A stretch of 47,184 nt of DNA from an uncultured Verrucomicrobiota bacterium (lineage in GTDB: Bacteria; Verrucomicrobiota; Verrucomicrobiia; Limisphaerales; UBA9464): positions 1 to 47,184 of the forward strand of contig CAIJLV010000106.1 of the NCBI GenBank assembly GCA_903821635.1, written 5' to 3'. Under the pieces are notes generated by a model. It had not been told where the DNA came from. It made no database searches and saw nothing but the letters and a program-made list of their open reading frames with translations. This document shows, in pieces, positions 26,840-36,048 of the stretch. The translations under genes were made by a program, and so were the position numbers. Position 1 is the first letter of the stretch; each line of letters starts with the position of its first letter.

Positions 26840-26994
26840 CTGCTTCGATAAAACGGACAGAAAAAAGGGTGTGGTTTGTTAGTGGTTATGGATTTCGAAA
26901 TGGGCGAGTGAGCGGCCGCCGAGGGAGGGGTGACGACTGGGCTGCTGTTCGGACGTCCCGTTCGTCCCGGCACTGCGCTTGGGATGGAGAATCA

Positions 26995-27016
26995 GGGCTG
27001 CGCGGCAGCGCAGCCC
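26995..27016. repeat. 9-bp perfect hairpin in the intergenic stretch
   Basis: Arms 26995-27003 and 27008-27016, loop GGCA. It lies beyond the 3' ends of both convergent genes. A short TTTT follows about six bases later on the plus strand, so it may serve as a terminator for the CotH operon. Confidence 0.45.
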
Positions 27017-27108
27017 CACCTTTTCAAACTTAGTAGGGTGGGGTTGCTGCTCCGCCCCATCCTCAGCCAAGACCAGCGCAGCGAAGTCGTGGCTTCAGAA
27101 GGTGGAAG

Positions 27109-28149
27109 TCAGAATGGGGTGTCGTCTGACTTAGCCACCGTCTTCGGCTTTGGATCACCAAAGGCTGCGAAGATCGCAGACCGAACACCAATTGCCTGCA
27201 TGACCTGACTGTTTTCACTGCAAGCTCTTTGGAGCGCCTCCTTTTCCTCAGTCGAGAAATCAGCGATTTGAACCACTAACGGTTTCAAAGCTTTGGACAT
27301 GGCAAATGAGATCGAGCCCACAAAGGCGCTGACCAATGCACGCCGCATTTCGCCGTGAGTCTGCCTGTTAGCGATCAATGCCTGCACAATAGATCCCGCG
27401 AGGAGCGACGGATTCTCCAAACTACCGCGGACACCTTGGAACTTTCCCACAAAACCATAGGGATCAATTCCCAATCTGACCGGGACTACAAGGACTCCTC
27501 GCCCTAGTGCCCAACCGATCTCTTGATCTGTCCAACTGCTGGAGTTGAATTCTGGTGTGAGCAAGGCTGCCATCGCGTGCATCGAACGGAGACGAAGTTC
27601 GATCTCGGTCTGCCACTCAAGACTTGGCTCGATGTCTTCGTGAGCAACGAAGGCGGCTACACCACGAACCCGAAGTTCTTCCTTGAGCCTAGCCACTTCG
27701 GCTTTGTGCTTCGCCAAGTGGCTCAAGAATAGCCGAAACCTTCCTTCCGGCCATATCTGCCGCACTTCCAATTCGGACGGAGCCAAGCGGGAGCCCAGTG
27801 CTGGAGCTCCGACAGCGGTCGGAGAAATCGTAACCTCGTTGAGAAGATGGTTGGGATATTGTCGAGCCAAGTAATCTAACTTGCCGAGGATATCCTTCTC
27901 GATCTCGCCAAGTCTCGATTGAACGGCTCCAAAGATTCCAATTGGCACCTCCAACCGAAGAGCCCACGTGAATGTGCCACCATTCCAGTTGTCGTAGTTG
28001 ACCTGATCAAAGCGCGCGTGTGCCCCTTCCAGCAGTTCAACAATCTCCAGCTTCCGTTGATGCCGGCAAATCTCGGCAACCGTAGAAACAACATCGCTTA
28101 CTGGCTTCGGATAGGTCGCTTCATTCATTGGAGAATTGAGCTGCGGCAT
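27109..28149 (-). CDS. TIR-domain protein, probable anti-phage defence
   Basis: A 346-residue cytoplasmic protein. Residues about 15-110 form a domain with the motif NYDNWNGGTFTWALRLEVP that I have seen attached to prokaryotic TIR proteins but cannot name with certainty. Residues about 137-262 are a TIR domain: FRLFLSHLAKHK, FVAHEDIEPS, and SSSWTDQEIGWALGRG with the likely catalytic Glu210 of NAD-cleaving TIR enzymes. The last 80 residues are helical. Bacterial TIR proteins typically hydrolyse NAD or make signal nucleotides during phage infection; here this is inference. No Thoeris or CBASS partner gene is adjacent, so it would have to act alone. GC is lower than its neighbours (52% in 27181-27240 against 72% in purB 28561-28620), which suggests transfer. 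It starts four bases after the purB stop; an internal ATG at 28128 is an alternative. Confidence 0.8.
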   Translation of the reverse strand: MPQLNSPMNEATYPKPVSDVVSTVAEICRHQRKLEIVELLEGAHARFDQVNYDNWNGGTFTWALRLEVPIGIFGAVQSRLGEIEKDILGKLDYLARQYPNHLLNEVTISPTAVGAPALGSRLAPSELEVRQIWPEGRFRLFLSHLAKHKAEVARLKEELRVRGVAAFVAHEDIEPSLEWQTEIELRLRSMHAMAALLTPEFNSSSWTDQEIGWALGRGVLVVPVRLGIDPYGFVGKFQGVRGSLENPSLLAGSIVQALIANRQTHGEMRRALVSAFVGSISFAMSKALKPLVVQIADFSTEEKEALQRACSENSQVMQAIGVRSAIFAAFGDPKPKTVAKSDDTPF

Positions 28150-28153
28150 TGCA

Positions 28154-29488
28154 TCACAGCCCCAGCCGCTTGAACCGGTTCTTCACTTCCTTCAGGTGGA
28201 AGTCGAGGGAGCAGAGCTTCTCCAGTTCGCCCATCTCGAAGTGCTGGGCGACCTCGGCGTCGGACTTGAGGACTTCGAGGAAATCGGCGTCGTCGCGGCC
28301 GGCGTGTTTCACTTCCCAGGTCTTCATCGCGTTGCGTTGGACGAGCGCGTAGGCGTCCTCGCGGGTCAGGCCCTTGCGGATGAGCGCGAGCAGCACGGTC
28401 TGGCTGTTCCACATGCCGAGGCTGAGTCCGAGGTTCTTCTTCATGTTCTCGGGATAGACGAGCAGGCCGTCCATCAGGCGGGTGAGCAGGCCGAACATGT
28501 AGTCGAGCAGCGTGCAGGAATCGGGGAAGATGATGCGCTCGACGCTGCTGTGGCTGATGTCGCGCTCGTGCCAGAGGGCGACATTCTCCATGCCAGCGAC
28601 GGCGTTGCCGCGGATGACGCGGGCGAGGCCGGTGAGGCGTTCCCAGGTGATGGGGTTGCGCTTGTGCGGCATGGCACTGCTGCCCTTCTGGCCCTTGGTG
28701 AAGGGTTCCTCGGCTTCCAGCACCTCGGTGCGCTGGAGGTGGCGGAATTCGACCGCCCAATGCTCGAAGCTGGCGGCGACGAGCGCGAGGCAGTTCATGA
28801 ACTCGGCGTGGAGGTCGCGTTGGACGACTTGGGTCGCAATTGAAGCGGGTTCGAGGCCCAGCTTCTGGCAGACGTAGTTTTCGACCTTGGGCGAGAGATG
28901 GGCGTTGGTGCCGACGGCGCCGCTGAGCTTGCCGATGGCGACGACGTGGCGGACGTGCTTGAAGCGGGACAAGGCCCGGACGAACTCCTCGTGCATCAGG
29001 GCGAGCTTGAGGCCGAAGGTCGTCGGTTCGCCGTGGATGCCGTGGCTGCGGCCGATGCAGGGTGTGAGCATGTGCTCCTTGGCCCGGCGCGCGATGATGG
29101 GAAGCAAGCCTTCGACATCTTTGATGAGGATGTCGGCGCTCTGGACCATCTGAACGGCGAAGGCCGTGTCCACGATGTCGGAACTGGTCAGGCCGAAGTG
29201 GAGCCAGCGGCTGGCTTGGTCGTTGATCTGCTCGGAGACGGCGGTGGTGAAGCCGATGACGTCGTGGTTGAGCGTCTTTTCCAGTTCCTTGGCGCGTTCG
29301 GTCAGGGCCTTGGGGTCGGCGAAGCACTTGTCAGCGCCCGCCTTCATCTTGGCAAAGTCCGGCTCAGGCACGATGCCGTCGGCGACGAGGGCCTCACTGG
29401 CGAGGAGTTCGATCTGGAGCCAGATCTTGAGCTTGTTCTCGTCGGTCCAGATGGCCCGCATCTCGGGCCGCGAATAGCGTTGAATCAC
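28154..29488 (-). CDS. purB: Adenylosuccinate lyase
   Basis: Acts twice in purine synthesis: splits SAICAR and adenylosuccinate, releasing fumarate, in the cytoplasm. The fumarase-superfamily signature is present as GSSAMPHKRNP, together with IGRSHGIHGEPTTFG (catalytic His region) and GLTSSDIVDTA. With the GTG start at 29488 it has 444 residues and begins MIQRYSRPEMRAIW, matching the family start; the longer TTG frame adds 20 residues without similarity. The TIR gene follows after four bases and may be co-transcribed. purN lies 10 kb away and is not in the same operon. Confidence 0.95.
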   Translation of the reverse strand: MIQRYSRPEMRAIWTDENKLKIWLQIELLASEALVADGIVPEPDFAKMKAGADKCFADPKALTERAKELEKTLNHDVIGFTTAVSEQINDQASRWLHFGLTSSDIVDTAFAVQMVQSADILIKDVEGLLPIIARRAKEHMLTPCIGRSHGIHGEPTTFGLKLALMHEEFVRALSRFKHVRHVVAIGKLSGAVGTNAHLSPKVENYVCQKLGLEPASIATQVVQRDLHAEFMNCLALVAASFEHWAVEFRHLQRTEVLEAEEPFTKGQKGSSAMPHKRNPITWERLTGLARVIRGNAVAGMENVALWHERDISHSSVERIIFPDSCTLLDYMFGLLTRLMDGLLVYPENMKKNLGLSLGMWNSQTVLLALIRKGLTREDAYALVQRNAMKTWEVKHAGRDDADFLEVLKSDAEVAQHFEMGELEKLCSLDFHLKEVKNRFKRLGL

Positions 29489-29569
29489 CGGCCGACTATG
29501 GGAGGCCGCGGCAGCGAGGAAAAGCGGCGAAACGCTGGTGGGTGCCAATCCGCCCCACCCCGGCCGGCC

Positions 29570-30124
29570 TCAGGGGCTGAGGGGGCGCCCGACGTGAAGG
29601 CCGTGTTGCAGGCAATAGGCGCCGTTCACGACGTATTTTTCCGCCCAGTGTTTCAGGCCGGCGCGTTCCTCGGGCGTCAGGGCGCGTTTCACCTTGGCCG
29701 GGGCGCCAAGGACCAGCGAGCCGGGGGGAATCACGGTGCCGGGAGTCACCACCGCGCCGGCGCCGACGAGGCTTTGGGTGCCGATCACCGCGCCGTCGAG
29801 CACGGTGGCGCCGATGCCGATGAGGCACTCGTCCTCAATGGTGCAGGCATGGACGACCGCAGAATGACCGATGGTGACCCAGTTGCCGACCCGGCAGGGA
29901 AAGTCATCGGCGAGGTGGAGCACGGCGTTGTCCTGCACGTTGCTGTGATGGCCCACGACGATCCGATTGATATCGCCGCGCAGGACGGCGCCATACCACA
30001 CACTGCTATGGTCGCCGAGCGTTACGTCGCCCAATACGATCGCGGTGGAGGCTAGGTAAACGTCCTGTCCCAGCACGGGATCCTTGCGCAGAAACGTGTC
30101 CAACTGGGCGATCAACTTATCCAT
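29570..30124 (-). CDS. Gamma-class carbonic anhydrase / left-handed beta-helix protein
   Basis: A 184-residue protein made of hexapeptide repeats forming a left-handed beta helix (about 15-150), trimeric in the family. The three zinc-ligand histidines are in place: AVLHLAD, IGHSAV and VVHACTI. The ending VLGAPAKVKRALTPEE is typical for the YrdA/PaaY branch, whose members bind zinc and may hydrate CO2, though activity is not proven for all. The C-terminal part from KHWAEKYVVNG is helical. It lies upstream of purB on the same strand with about 80 bases between. Confidence 0.9.
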   Translation of the reverse strand: MDKLIAQLDTFLRKDPVLGQDVYLASTAIVLGDVTLGDHSSVWYGAVLRGDINRIVVGHHSNVQDNAVLHLADDFPCRVGNWVTIGHSAVVHACTIEDECLIGIGATVLDGAVIGTQSLVGAGAVVTPGTVIPPGSLVLGAPAKVKRALTPEERAGLKHWAEKYVVNGAYCLQHGLHVGRPLSP

Positions 30125-30296
30125 GCCCGGAGACTGCGGCGGGGCGGTCGGGGGATTCGAGCGGTAAGTTACGGCGAAATCGGGTGGTGCTGCTGCCGGT
30201 CTGTTTGGTCAAGCCGATCAGAGTAGCGGGGCTGACCGGCAGCGGTTGGGTGACTCTGCTTGATCCGGCATGGGGTAAACCCGGACGCTGTCGCGA

Positions 30297-31154
30297 ATGA
30301 CGATCGGCGAAGCCATCTTGGCGGGACAACAGCAGTTACAGGCGGCCGGGGTTGAAGCCGGCCGGTTGGAGACGGAGCTGCTGCTGGCGCAGTTGTGCGA
30401 CCGCCCCCGGTTGAATCTTTGGCTTGAGCGCCACCACCAACTGACGCCGGGCCAAGCGGAAAAATTGACCGACTGGCTGGCCCGCCGCGCCACGCGGGAA
30501 CCGCTGCAGCACATTCTTGGTTGGGCGCCGTTTTTGGACTTCGAACTGCACGTCACGGGCGACGTGCTCGTGCCCCGGCCGGAAACGGAAACCCTCGCGC
30601 AATGGGCCATTCAGAAGCTGGCTGGAATCACTGGTCCGCGCGTGCTGGATTGGGGCACGGGTTCCGGTTGCCTCGCGCTGGCCATCGCGCAAGCGGTGCC
30701 GGCCGCCGAAGTCCACGCGCTGGATGTGTCCCCCGAGGCCCTGCGAATCGCCCGGGCCAACGCGACGGCTTACCGGCTGGCGGACCGCATCCGGTTTCAC
30801 CTCGGCGACGGCTTCAAGGCGTTGGCTGACCCCACTCCATTTGACCTGCTGGTCACCAACCCGCCCTACATTCCGGCGGCGGAGATCGAGACCCTGGACC
30901 CCGAAGTCCGCCTCCATGACCCGCGGGTGGCCCTCGTGGGCGGGGAAGACGGACTCGACTGCTACCGCCGTTTGGCTGGTGAAGCGCGGGTTTGGCTGAA
31001 GCCGGGCGGCTGGCTGCTGGCCGAATTCGGTGACGGCCAGGCGGACGCGCTCACGGAATTGTTTGGGCAAGCGGGTTGGTCGCTCGAAGCCGTGGAGAAA
31101 GACTTGTCCGGGCGCCAGCGGGTTCTCATCGTTCGCGCACCCGTTCACGGTTAA
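30297..31154 (+). CDS. prmC: Peptide chain release factor N5-glutamine methyltransferase
   Basis: Methylates the Gln of the GGQ motif in release factors RF1/RF2 using SAM, in the cytoplasm. At 285 residues it has the family layout: N-terminal helical domain (about 1-85) with REPLQHILGWAPFLDFEL, and the methyltransferase domain with VLVPRPETE, the SAM-binding VLDWGTGSGCLALA and the catalytic TNPPYIP. The start is ATG 30297. murA follows on the same strand after 46 bases. The usual neighbour prfA is not directly upstream; the divergent carbonic anhydrase lies there. Confidence 0.95.
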   Translation: MTIGEAILAGQQQLQAAGVEAGRLETELLLAQLCDRPRLNLWLERHHQLTPGQAEKLTDWLARRATREPLQHILGWAPFLDFELHVTGDVLVPRPETETLAQWAIQKLAGITGPRVLDWGTGSGCLALAIAQAVPAAEVHALDVSPEALRIARANATAYRLADRIRFHLGDGFKALADPTPFDLLVTNPPYIPAAEIETLDPEVRLHDPRVALVGGEDGLDCYRRLAGEARVWLKPGGWLLAEFGDGQADALTELFGQAGWSLEAVEKDLSGRQRVLIVRAPVHG

Positions 31155-31200
31155 AAGCTGACGTAGCTGCTTCAGCGATCCGGTCGGGGTTCAGCCACAC

Positions 31201-32463
31201 ATGGACAGTTTTCTCATCAAGGGCGGCGTGCCATTGCACGGCGAAGTCACCATTTCCGGCTCCAAAAACGCCGTGCTGCCCCTCATGGCGGCGGCATTGC
31301 TCACCCAGGATACCTGCATCATCCACCATGTGCCGGATCTCAGTGACGTGCGGTTCATGGTGGAAATCATCAGATCCCTCGGGGCGGAGGTGAAGCTGGA
31401 GGCCGGCACCGTGACGATCCGCGCCGCCAAACTGAAGGGCTTCGGCGACTACGATTTGATCCGCAAGATGCGCGGCAGCATCTGCATTCTCGGGCCGCTC
31501 CTGACCCGTCTGCATGAAGCCAGCGTCTCGCTGCCGGGCGGGTGCGTCATCGGCACCCGCCCGATTGACCTGCACCTCAAGGGGTTGACGGCGTTGGGGG
31601 CCAAGCTGGAGATCGAATCCGGCTACATCCGCGCCAAGACCAAGGGGCTGAAGGGCGCGACCCTCTTCCTCGGTGGCCGGGCCGGCCCCACCGTGCTCGG
31701 CACAGCCAACATCATGATGGCGGCGACGTTGGCCGAAGGCGTCACCGTGATCGAAAGTGCGGCGTGCGAACCGGAAGTTTGCGACGTGGCCAATTTCCTC
31801 GTGTCAATGGGCGCTAAGATCACCGGCATCGGCAGCCCGACGCTGACGATCACCGGCGTCAAGGAGCTCCACGGCACCGACTACGAAGTGATTCCCGATC
31901 GGATCGAGGCCTGCACGTTCATCTGCGCCGCCGCCGCAACCAAGGGCGACGTCCTCATTCACGGTGCCCGCCCGGAACACTTCGCCGCGGTGCTCGACAA
32001 GTTGCGCGAAGCCGGGGTGAAGGTGGAACACAAAGCCGGCGCCCTGCGGGTGACCCGCCCGGGTAAACTCAAGCCCGCCGACATCACGACGCTGCCCTAT
32101 GCCGGGTTCCCGACCGATGTGCAGGCGCAATTCATGGCCCTCATGTGCCTCGCGCCCGGCATCAGCGTGCTGACGGAACGCATCTTTGAATCACGCTTCA
32201 TGCACGTCGCGGAACTGATGCGCTTGGGTGCCGACATCGCCATCGAAGGCCCCAGCGCCATCGTGAAGGGTGGCAAACCACTCAGCGGCGCTCCGGTCAT
32301 GGCGAGCGATCTGCGGGCGAGCGCGGCGCTGGTGATCGCCGGCTTGGCGGCGAAGGGCGAAACCCAAGTTCACCGCATCTACCACCTCGATCGCGGCTAC
32401 GAACACATGGAAGACAAACTCCGCAAACTCGGCGCAAAGATCGAACGCGTGGACGGGGAGTAA
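31201..32463 (+). CDS. murA: UDP-N-acetylglucosamine 1-carboxyvinyltransferase
   Basis: First committed step of peptidoglycan synthesis: transfers enolpyruvate from PEP to UDP-GlcNAc, in the cytoplasm. The 420-residue length is exactly typical. The fosfomycin-target cysteine is present as Cys115 in LPGGCVIGTRPIDLHLKG, so the enzyme should be fosfomycin-sensitive, unlike the Asp variants found in some bacteria. The N-terminus GGVPLHGEVTISGSKNAVLP carries the PEP-binding Lys and Asn. It is likely co-transcribed with prmC. It ends six bases from the convergent gene at 32470. Confidence 0.97.
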   Translation: MDSFLIKGGVPLHGEVTISGSKNAVLPLMAAALLTQDTCIIHHVPDLSDVRFMVEIIRSLGAEVKLEAGTVTIRAAKLKGFGDYDLIRKMRGSICILGPLLTRLHEASVSLPGGCVIGTRPIDLHLKGLTALGAKLEIESGYIRAKTKGLKGATLFLGGRAGPTVLGTANIMMAATLAEGVTVIESAACEPEVCDVANFLVSMGAKITGIGSPTLTITGVKELHGTDYEVIPDRIEACTFICAAAATKGDVLIHGARPEHFAAVLDKLREAGVKVEHKAGALRVTRPGKLKPADITTLPYAGFPTDVQAQFMALMCLAPGISVLTERIFESRFMHVAELMRLGADIAIEGPSAIVKGGKPLSGAPVMASDLRASAALVIAGLAAKGETQVHRIYHLDRGYEHMEDKLRKLGAKIERVDGE

Positions 32464-32469
32464 TTTCTC

Positions 32470-33624
32470 TTACGCGGCCAGCGGCACCAACGGTCGGCCG
32501 CCACATTCGGCACAACGAGTGGCGGCGGCGGTGAACTGGGTCTCGCACCGTTCGCAGTGCAACGTGTTTTCGGGCTCCGTAGGGCGGGCCGGTTCCGTGA
32601 GGGTGGCGAGGTCAATCTGCTCGGCGGTCAGCAGGGTTTCCACGGCGGCGAGTTCCTGTTCGCGAAACCAACGCGCGGCCGCGACGACCGCGGGTTCAGT
32701 TGACGGAAATTCCGGCTGAATCGGGAACTTCAGGTCGCGCCACACCCGCCGCGCAAAGTCTACGGCGGCCGCACGGGGCAGGAGCGCAAACGCCACGGCC
32801 AGCGGATGAAAACGTTCCAACACCGACCGGGCCAAGGCATCGGTCGCACGCACGGCGGAGATCGGCGCGAGGGCGACTAGGATGCCGAGTCGGAAACGCT
32901 CGTCGCCGGCGGCGGGATAAAGCGCGCGATGGGCGCGGAGAAAAGCTCGGGTAGTCAGGATGATCAGAAGCCCGAATCCGGGCAGGAGATACCAGACTGT
33001 CGGCAACCAACCGCCCCCCCAGATCGCGGCCGGTCCCAGCCCGAACAGAAAACCGAAGAGCGTTAGCGCCCAACGGCGGACCGGGCGGACTTGCGTGAGA
33101 AAATTCGCTCGGGCGGCCGCAAGGGCGGAGCGGTCAAAGGCGGCTTGGAGCTCGGCCTGGAGTTGAGGCCGCCGGGCGGTGGGCGAGAGCGCGACTAGCG
33201 TGCGCAAACGGGCGGCCAACCGGAGGGGTTCGTGGGGAGAATCGCCCTGCCAAAGCACCTCCCCATTTACGAGCAGACGTTTGTGATCCGCCGCCACGGA
33301 CTGACAGGTTTCCCACGGGACAAAACGACCGGTGACGCCGGGCCGGCCTTGTCCGGGCAACACTTCGCTGGTGCCTCCGAGCAAGCCCGTCGGCGTGAGC
33401 GCCAAGGCTGGCGCCCGGGCTAGGTGGACGGTGCCAAACGGGGGCAGGGGCCAGTTCCAGTGCAGGTCGCCGCGGTCATTGGCGAGCACGCCCGAGTGCA
33501 TGGACAGCGTCCAACGGAGCCCTAGCCACGACCGAAACACCACGCCCCCGCGGCGCACCCAGAGCAAGCACTCGCCCAGATAAAGGGCGAGTAACACCAG
33601 GAGCAGGGTTTGCTGATCGGACAT
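32470..33624 (-). CDS. Membrane protein with C-terminal zinc ribbon, function unknown
   Basis: A 384-residue protein I do not recognise. One hydrophobic helix at the N-terminus (TLLLVLLALYLGECLLWV), then about 160 residues with beta-rich character, two more helices about 185-240 (ALTLFGFLFGLGPAAIW and WYLLPGFGLLIILTTRAF), a soluble helical part, and a final zinc ribbon with CERC and CAEC pairs 11 residues apart. The ribbon suggests protein or nucleic-acid contact at the cytoplasmic face. Convergent with murA; about 100 bases downstream of the DUF2167 gene on the same strand. Confidence 0.7.
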   Translation of the reverse strand: MSDQQTLLLVLLALYLGECLLWVRRGGVVFRSWLGLRWTLSMHSGVLANDRGDLHWNWPLPPFGTVHLARAPALALTPTGLLGGTSEVLPGQGRPGVTGRFVPWETCQSVAADHKRLLVNGEVLWQGDSPHEPLRLAARLRTLVALSPTARRPQLQAELQAAFDRSALAAARANFLTQVRPVRRWALTLFGFLFGLGPAAIWGGGWLPTVWYLLPGFGLLIILTTRAFLRAHRALYPAAGDERFRLGILVALAPISAVRATDALARSVLERFHPLAVAFALLPRAAAVDFARRVWRDLKFPIQPEFPSTEPAVVAAARWFREQELAAVETLLTAEQIDLATLTEPARPTEPENTLHCERCETQFTAAATRCAECGGRPLVPLAA

Positions 33625-33721
33625 GCGAAGGGAGCTGGAAAGGCCGGCGGCGAAGGAATCGTTCGGCCAGCGTCCCCGCTGGAGGCGAGGGCCGGGCGCA
33701 CGTTCGTGGCTGCTAGCGTTC

Positions 33722-34648
33722 TCAGTGGTCCGAGGGGCGCTGCTTGCCGGTCACCAGATTCTTGATCCAAGCGGCCAAACCGGCGACGGCGAAGATCAGC
33801 AGCTTCCAGCCCTTCTTAAAAAAGGCCAGCAACCCGCCGAGCAACCCCAACTTGTAGGCGCCGGCCGCCGCCCCCCCGAGCACCAGGGCGCTCAGGCCGT
33901 ATTTGGCCACTTTATCGCCCTCCTTGTATTCCGCGTAGTTTTCACCGGAGGTGTAGGCGAAGTCCTTCAGTAAGGCGCGAAACTTGGGCAGCGTGGCGTC
34001 GATGGCCTTTAAATCGTCGAGCACGAGCGTGACTTTGGTGACGCCCTTGCGGCCGAGCAGACGGACATTGTGATTGATGGATTGCTCGCCTTGGCTTTCG
34101 AGGATGACCGCCCATTCGAGGTTCTTGGTTTCATCGTTGTAATTGGGCGGAGTATGCCAGCCGACGACATTGAGCGGCGGCAACCCGGCCTCTTGGCGGC
34201 GTTTGTTGTCGGCGACGGCCCCGCGTTGAAACGAAGCCAGCAATTCGTCGGCCTTGAGATCCTTTTTCTCGTCGTCTTTCACGTAGCCGACCTCCTCAAA
34301 TTCGAAGATCACCCACCAACCGTCGGCCTGATGTTCCAGCGCGCCGATTTCGGTGCCATCGGTCTGGTTGCCGGCCAATTCGAGCAGCTTGCCGGTGTCC
34401 TTGGCGCCGACAAAACGGAACTCGGCAGGAAAACGAACGAAGGCCCGGCCTTGCAGGTCGCCGCTGCCGGGGCCCTTGACCCAGCCCAGCTTTTCGATGG
34501 GGTTGTTTTTCTTTAGATCGTCGGGAGTGGGGGCGGCGGGCGAAGTGGCCGGAACGGGCGTGGCGGAATCAGCGCCGTGCAGGGCGCCGGCGAGCCACGT
34601 CCCCCAGAGCAGGATGGAGCCAAGCGTCGCCAAGAAGCGGTTGTTCAT
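33722..34648 (-). CDS. DUF2167 membrane-anchored protein
   Basis: A 308-residue protein starting MNNRFLATLGSILLWGTW with a signal peptide, an outside domain (about 50-245) and C-terminal hydrophobic segments (GLSALVLGGAAAGAYKLG and LLIFAVAGLAAWIKNL) with basic residues at the end. The motifs WWVIFEFEEVGYVKDD and VVGWHTPPNYNDETKNLEW match DUF2167, a family of unknown function. The upstream in-frame extension lacks similarity, so I chose the ATG at 34648. Divergent from the reductase gene at 34786. Confidence 0.85.
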   Translation of the reverse strand: MNNRFLATLGSILLWGTWLAGALHGADSATPVPATSPAAPTPDDLKKNNPIEKLGWVKGPGSGDLQGRAFVRFPAEFRFVGAKDTGKLLELAGNQTDGTEIGALEHQADGWWVIFEFEEVGYVKDDEKKDLKADELLASFQRGAVADNKRRQEAGLPPLNVVGWHTPPNYNDETKNLEWAVILESQGEQSINHNVRLLGRKGVTKVTLVLDDLKAIDATLPKFRALLKDFAYTSGENYAEYKEGDKVAKYGLSALVLGGAAAGAYKLGLLGGLLAFFKKGWKLLIFAVAGLAAWIKNLVTGKQRPSDH

Positions 34649-34785
34649 CGGCGGGAAGGAGAATTGCCCGGGCGGGCCACGGCAAGCCGGCAGTTGTAAC
34701 TGAATCTGCGTCTTGCCCTGCCGCGGGATTCCGCCAAACCTACGGCCCAAAATTTCTTCTCCCAGAATCCCCTCCCTGATCCCTC

Positions 34786-35508
34786 ATGGCAAAAGTCATC
34801 GCAGAAATGCTCGTCGAGTCGGTAAAGATGGAACTTCCCGACGTAAAAACCGTCCGCTTCCAGTGGCCTGATGGTTATGATCCGGGCGACTTCAAGACCG
34901 GCCAGTTCATTACGGTCTATTGGCCGCATAAGCAGAAATACAAGCGGGCCTACTCGCTGAGTTCGTGCGCGCTGGATCGCGGCCATTACGAAGTGACGAT
35001 CAAGCGTGACGGCAAGATGGGCACCAGTGTCGTGGACTGGCTGGAAGCCGGCGACAAGATGTTCGTCATCCCGCCGGTCGGGAAATTCCTCCCCGTTTTC
35101 GATCCGCCGGGCAAACACCTCATCTGCGTGGCCGGCGGCTCCGGCGTGACGCCGTTCCGTGGTTTCGCCCGCGAGGCGACCGCGCTGAACCTCGATACCC
35201 GGATCACGATCCTCTACACGGTCCGGACGACCAACGACATTATCTTCGCCGAGGAATTCCGCGAGCTGGAAGCCAAGAACCCGCGGATCAAATTCATCGT
35301 CACCTGCACCCGCCTGACGCCGGAAGACCCGTGGACCGGCCGCCGCGGCCGCATCACGCCAGAGTGGGTGAAGAGCTTCGTGGACGATCCGGCGAACACC
35401 GTGTTCTACGCCTGCGGCACCAACGACATGGTCAACGCCGTCGAACACCTCGTGCTCCACGACCTCGGGCTGCCCAAGGAGCAGATGAAGCTGGAGAAGT
35501 GGGGTTGA
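34786..35508 (+). CDS. Ferredoxin-NADP reductase-like flavoprotein
   Basis: A 240-residue FAD/NAD(P)-binding oxidoreductase of the ferredoxin reductase superfamily. The FAD-binding motif is RAYSLSS (about residue 55), the nucleotide-binding part has AGGSGVTPFRGF, and the end has FYACGTNDMVNAVEHLV, where CGT replaces the common CGP. There is no iron-sulfur domain, so it must pass electrons to a separate partner, for example a ferredoxin or an oxygenase component. No partner gene is adjacent. DUF3088 follows on the same strand after 70 bases. Confidence 0.85.
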   Translation: MAKVIAEMLVESVKMELPDVKTVRFQWPDGYDPGDFKTGQFITVYWPHKQKYKRAYSLSSCALDRGHYEVTIKRDGKMGTSVVDWLEAGDKMFVIPPVGKFLPVFDPPGKHLICVAGGSGVTPFRGFAREATALNLDTRITILYTVRTTNDIIFAEEFRELEAKNPRIKFIVTCTRLTPEDPWTGRRGRITPEWVKSFVDDPANTVFYACGTNDMVNAVEHLVLHDLGLPKEQMKLEKWG

Positions 35509-35578
35509 ACCCACTCGTCCCGTCCAACCTCCGGCGCCGAGGCTTGCAGCCCAAGCCGGCGCCGGTTTTCTTTGCGCC

Positions 35579-35923
35579 ATGCGCGACACCTTATTCCTCC
35601 TCAAGCACGACTTCATCGATGGTGCCGGGAAACCGTTCTTTTGCCCGGAATGCGCGCTGATTAACGGGGTCCTGCACTATTACCCGCAGTTGCGACATCA
35701 GTTGGAGGTCCGCTACGTCGATTTTCCCCGGCCGCGCCCGGAGGTCGTCGCCCTCGTCGGCTTGGCCAACCAGAGCTGTCCGGTGCTCGTGCTGGGGGAC
35801 ACGCCGCCGCCCGCCCCCGACGGCGTGGAGGTCCGGGTTTACAATGGGCGGAGCTTCGTCGCGGGAGCGGAAGCCATCGGCAATTACCTGTCGGCGATTT
35901 ACGGAATTGGCCGCCCGCACTGA
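35579..35923 (+). CDS. DUF3088 family protein
   Basis: A 114-residue protein matching DUF3088: it starts MRDTLFLLKHDF and has FFCPECALINGVL with Cys22 and Cys25 as a C-x-x-C pair in a thioredoxin-like position, then RYVDFPRPRPEVV and NQSCPVLVL. The family is thought to be thioredoxin-like, but no function is established. A redox role fits the upstream flavin reductase, though that link is only by position. Confidence 0.82.
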   Translation: MRDTLFLLKHDFIDGAGKPFFCPECALINGVLHYYPQLRHQLEVRYVDFPRPRPEVVALVGLANQSCPVLVLGDTPPPAPDGVEVRVYNGRSFVAGAEAIGNYLSAIYGIGRPH

Positions 35924-36048
35924 CGGGGCGCCTCGCAGTTGCAGGCGAAATCCCGATTGGGAACGGCGGCGGACGCAGCAGAAAGTGCCAGCAATACCCT
36001 CAATACGGTTTTGAATCGGCCGAGTCCCGCGGTAAGCATTCCCCCGAC

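Larger units (their letters stand above)
26727..27108. other. 382-base non-coding stretch between the CotH protein and the TIR gene
   Basis: It holds a fossil piece of a DUF1501 gene on the minus strand (26765-26839) and a perfect 9-bp hairpin (26995-27003 with 27008-27016). Its composition is mixed, with some low-GC patches. I see no intact gene. It lies downstream of both flanking genes, which are convergent. Confidence 0.6.

Noticed and set aside
35924..36048. Possible glycine riboswitch before gcvT
   Set aside because: The 125 bases show no tandem aptamer pattern or terminator that I can recognise.
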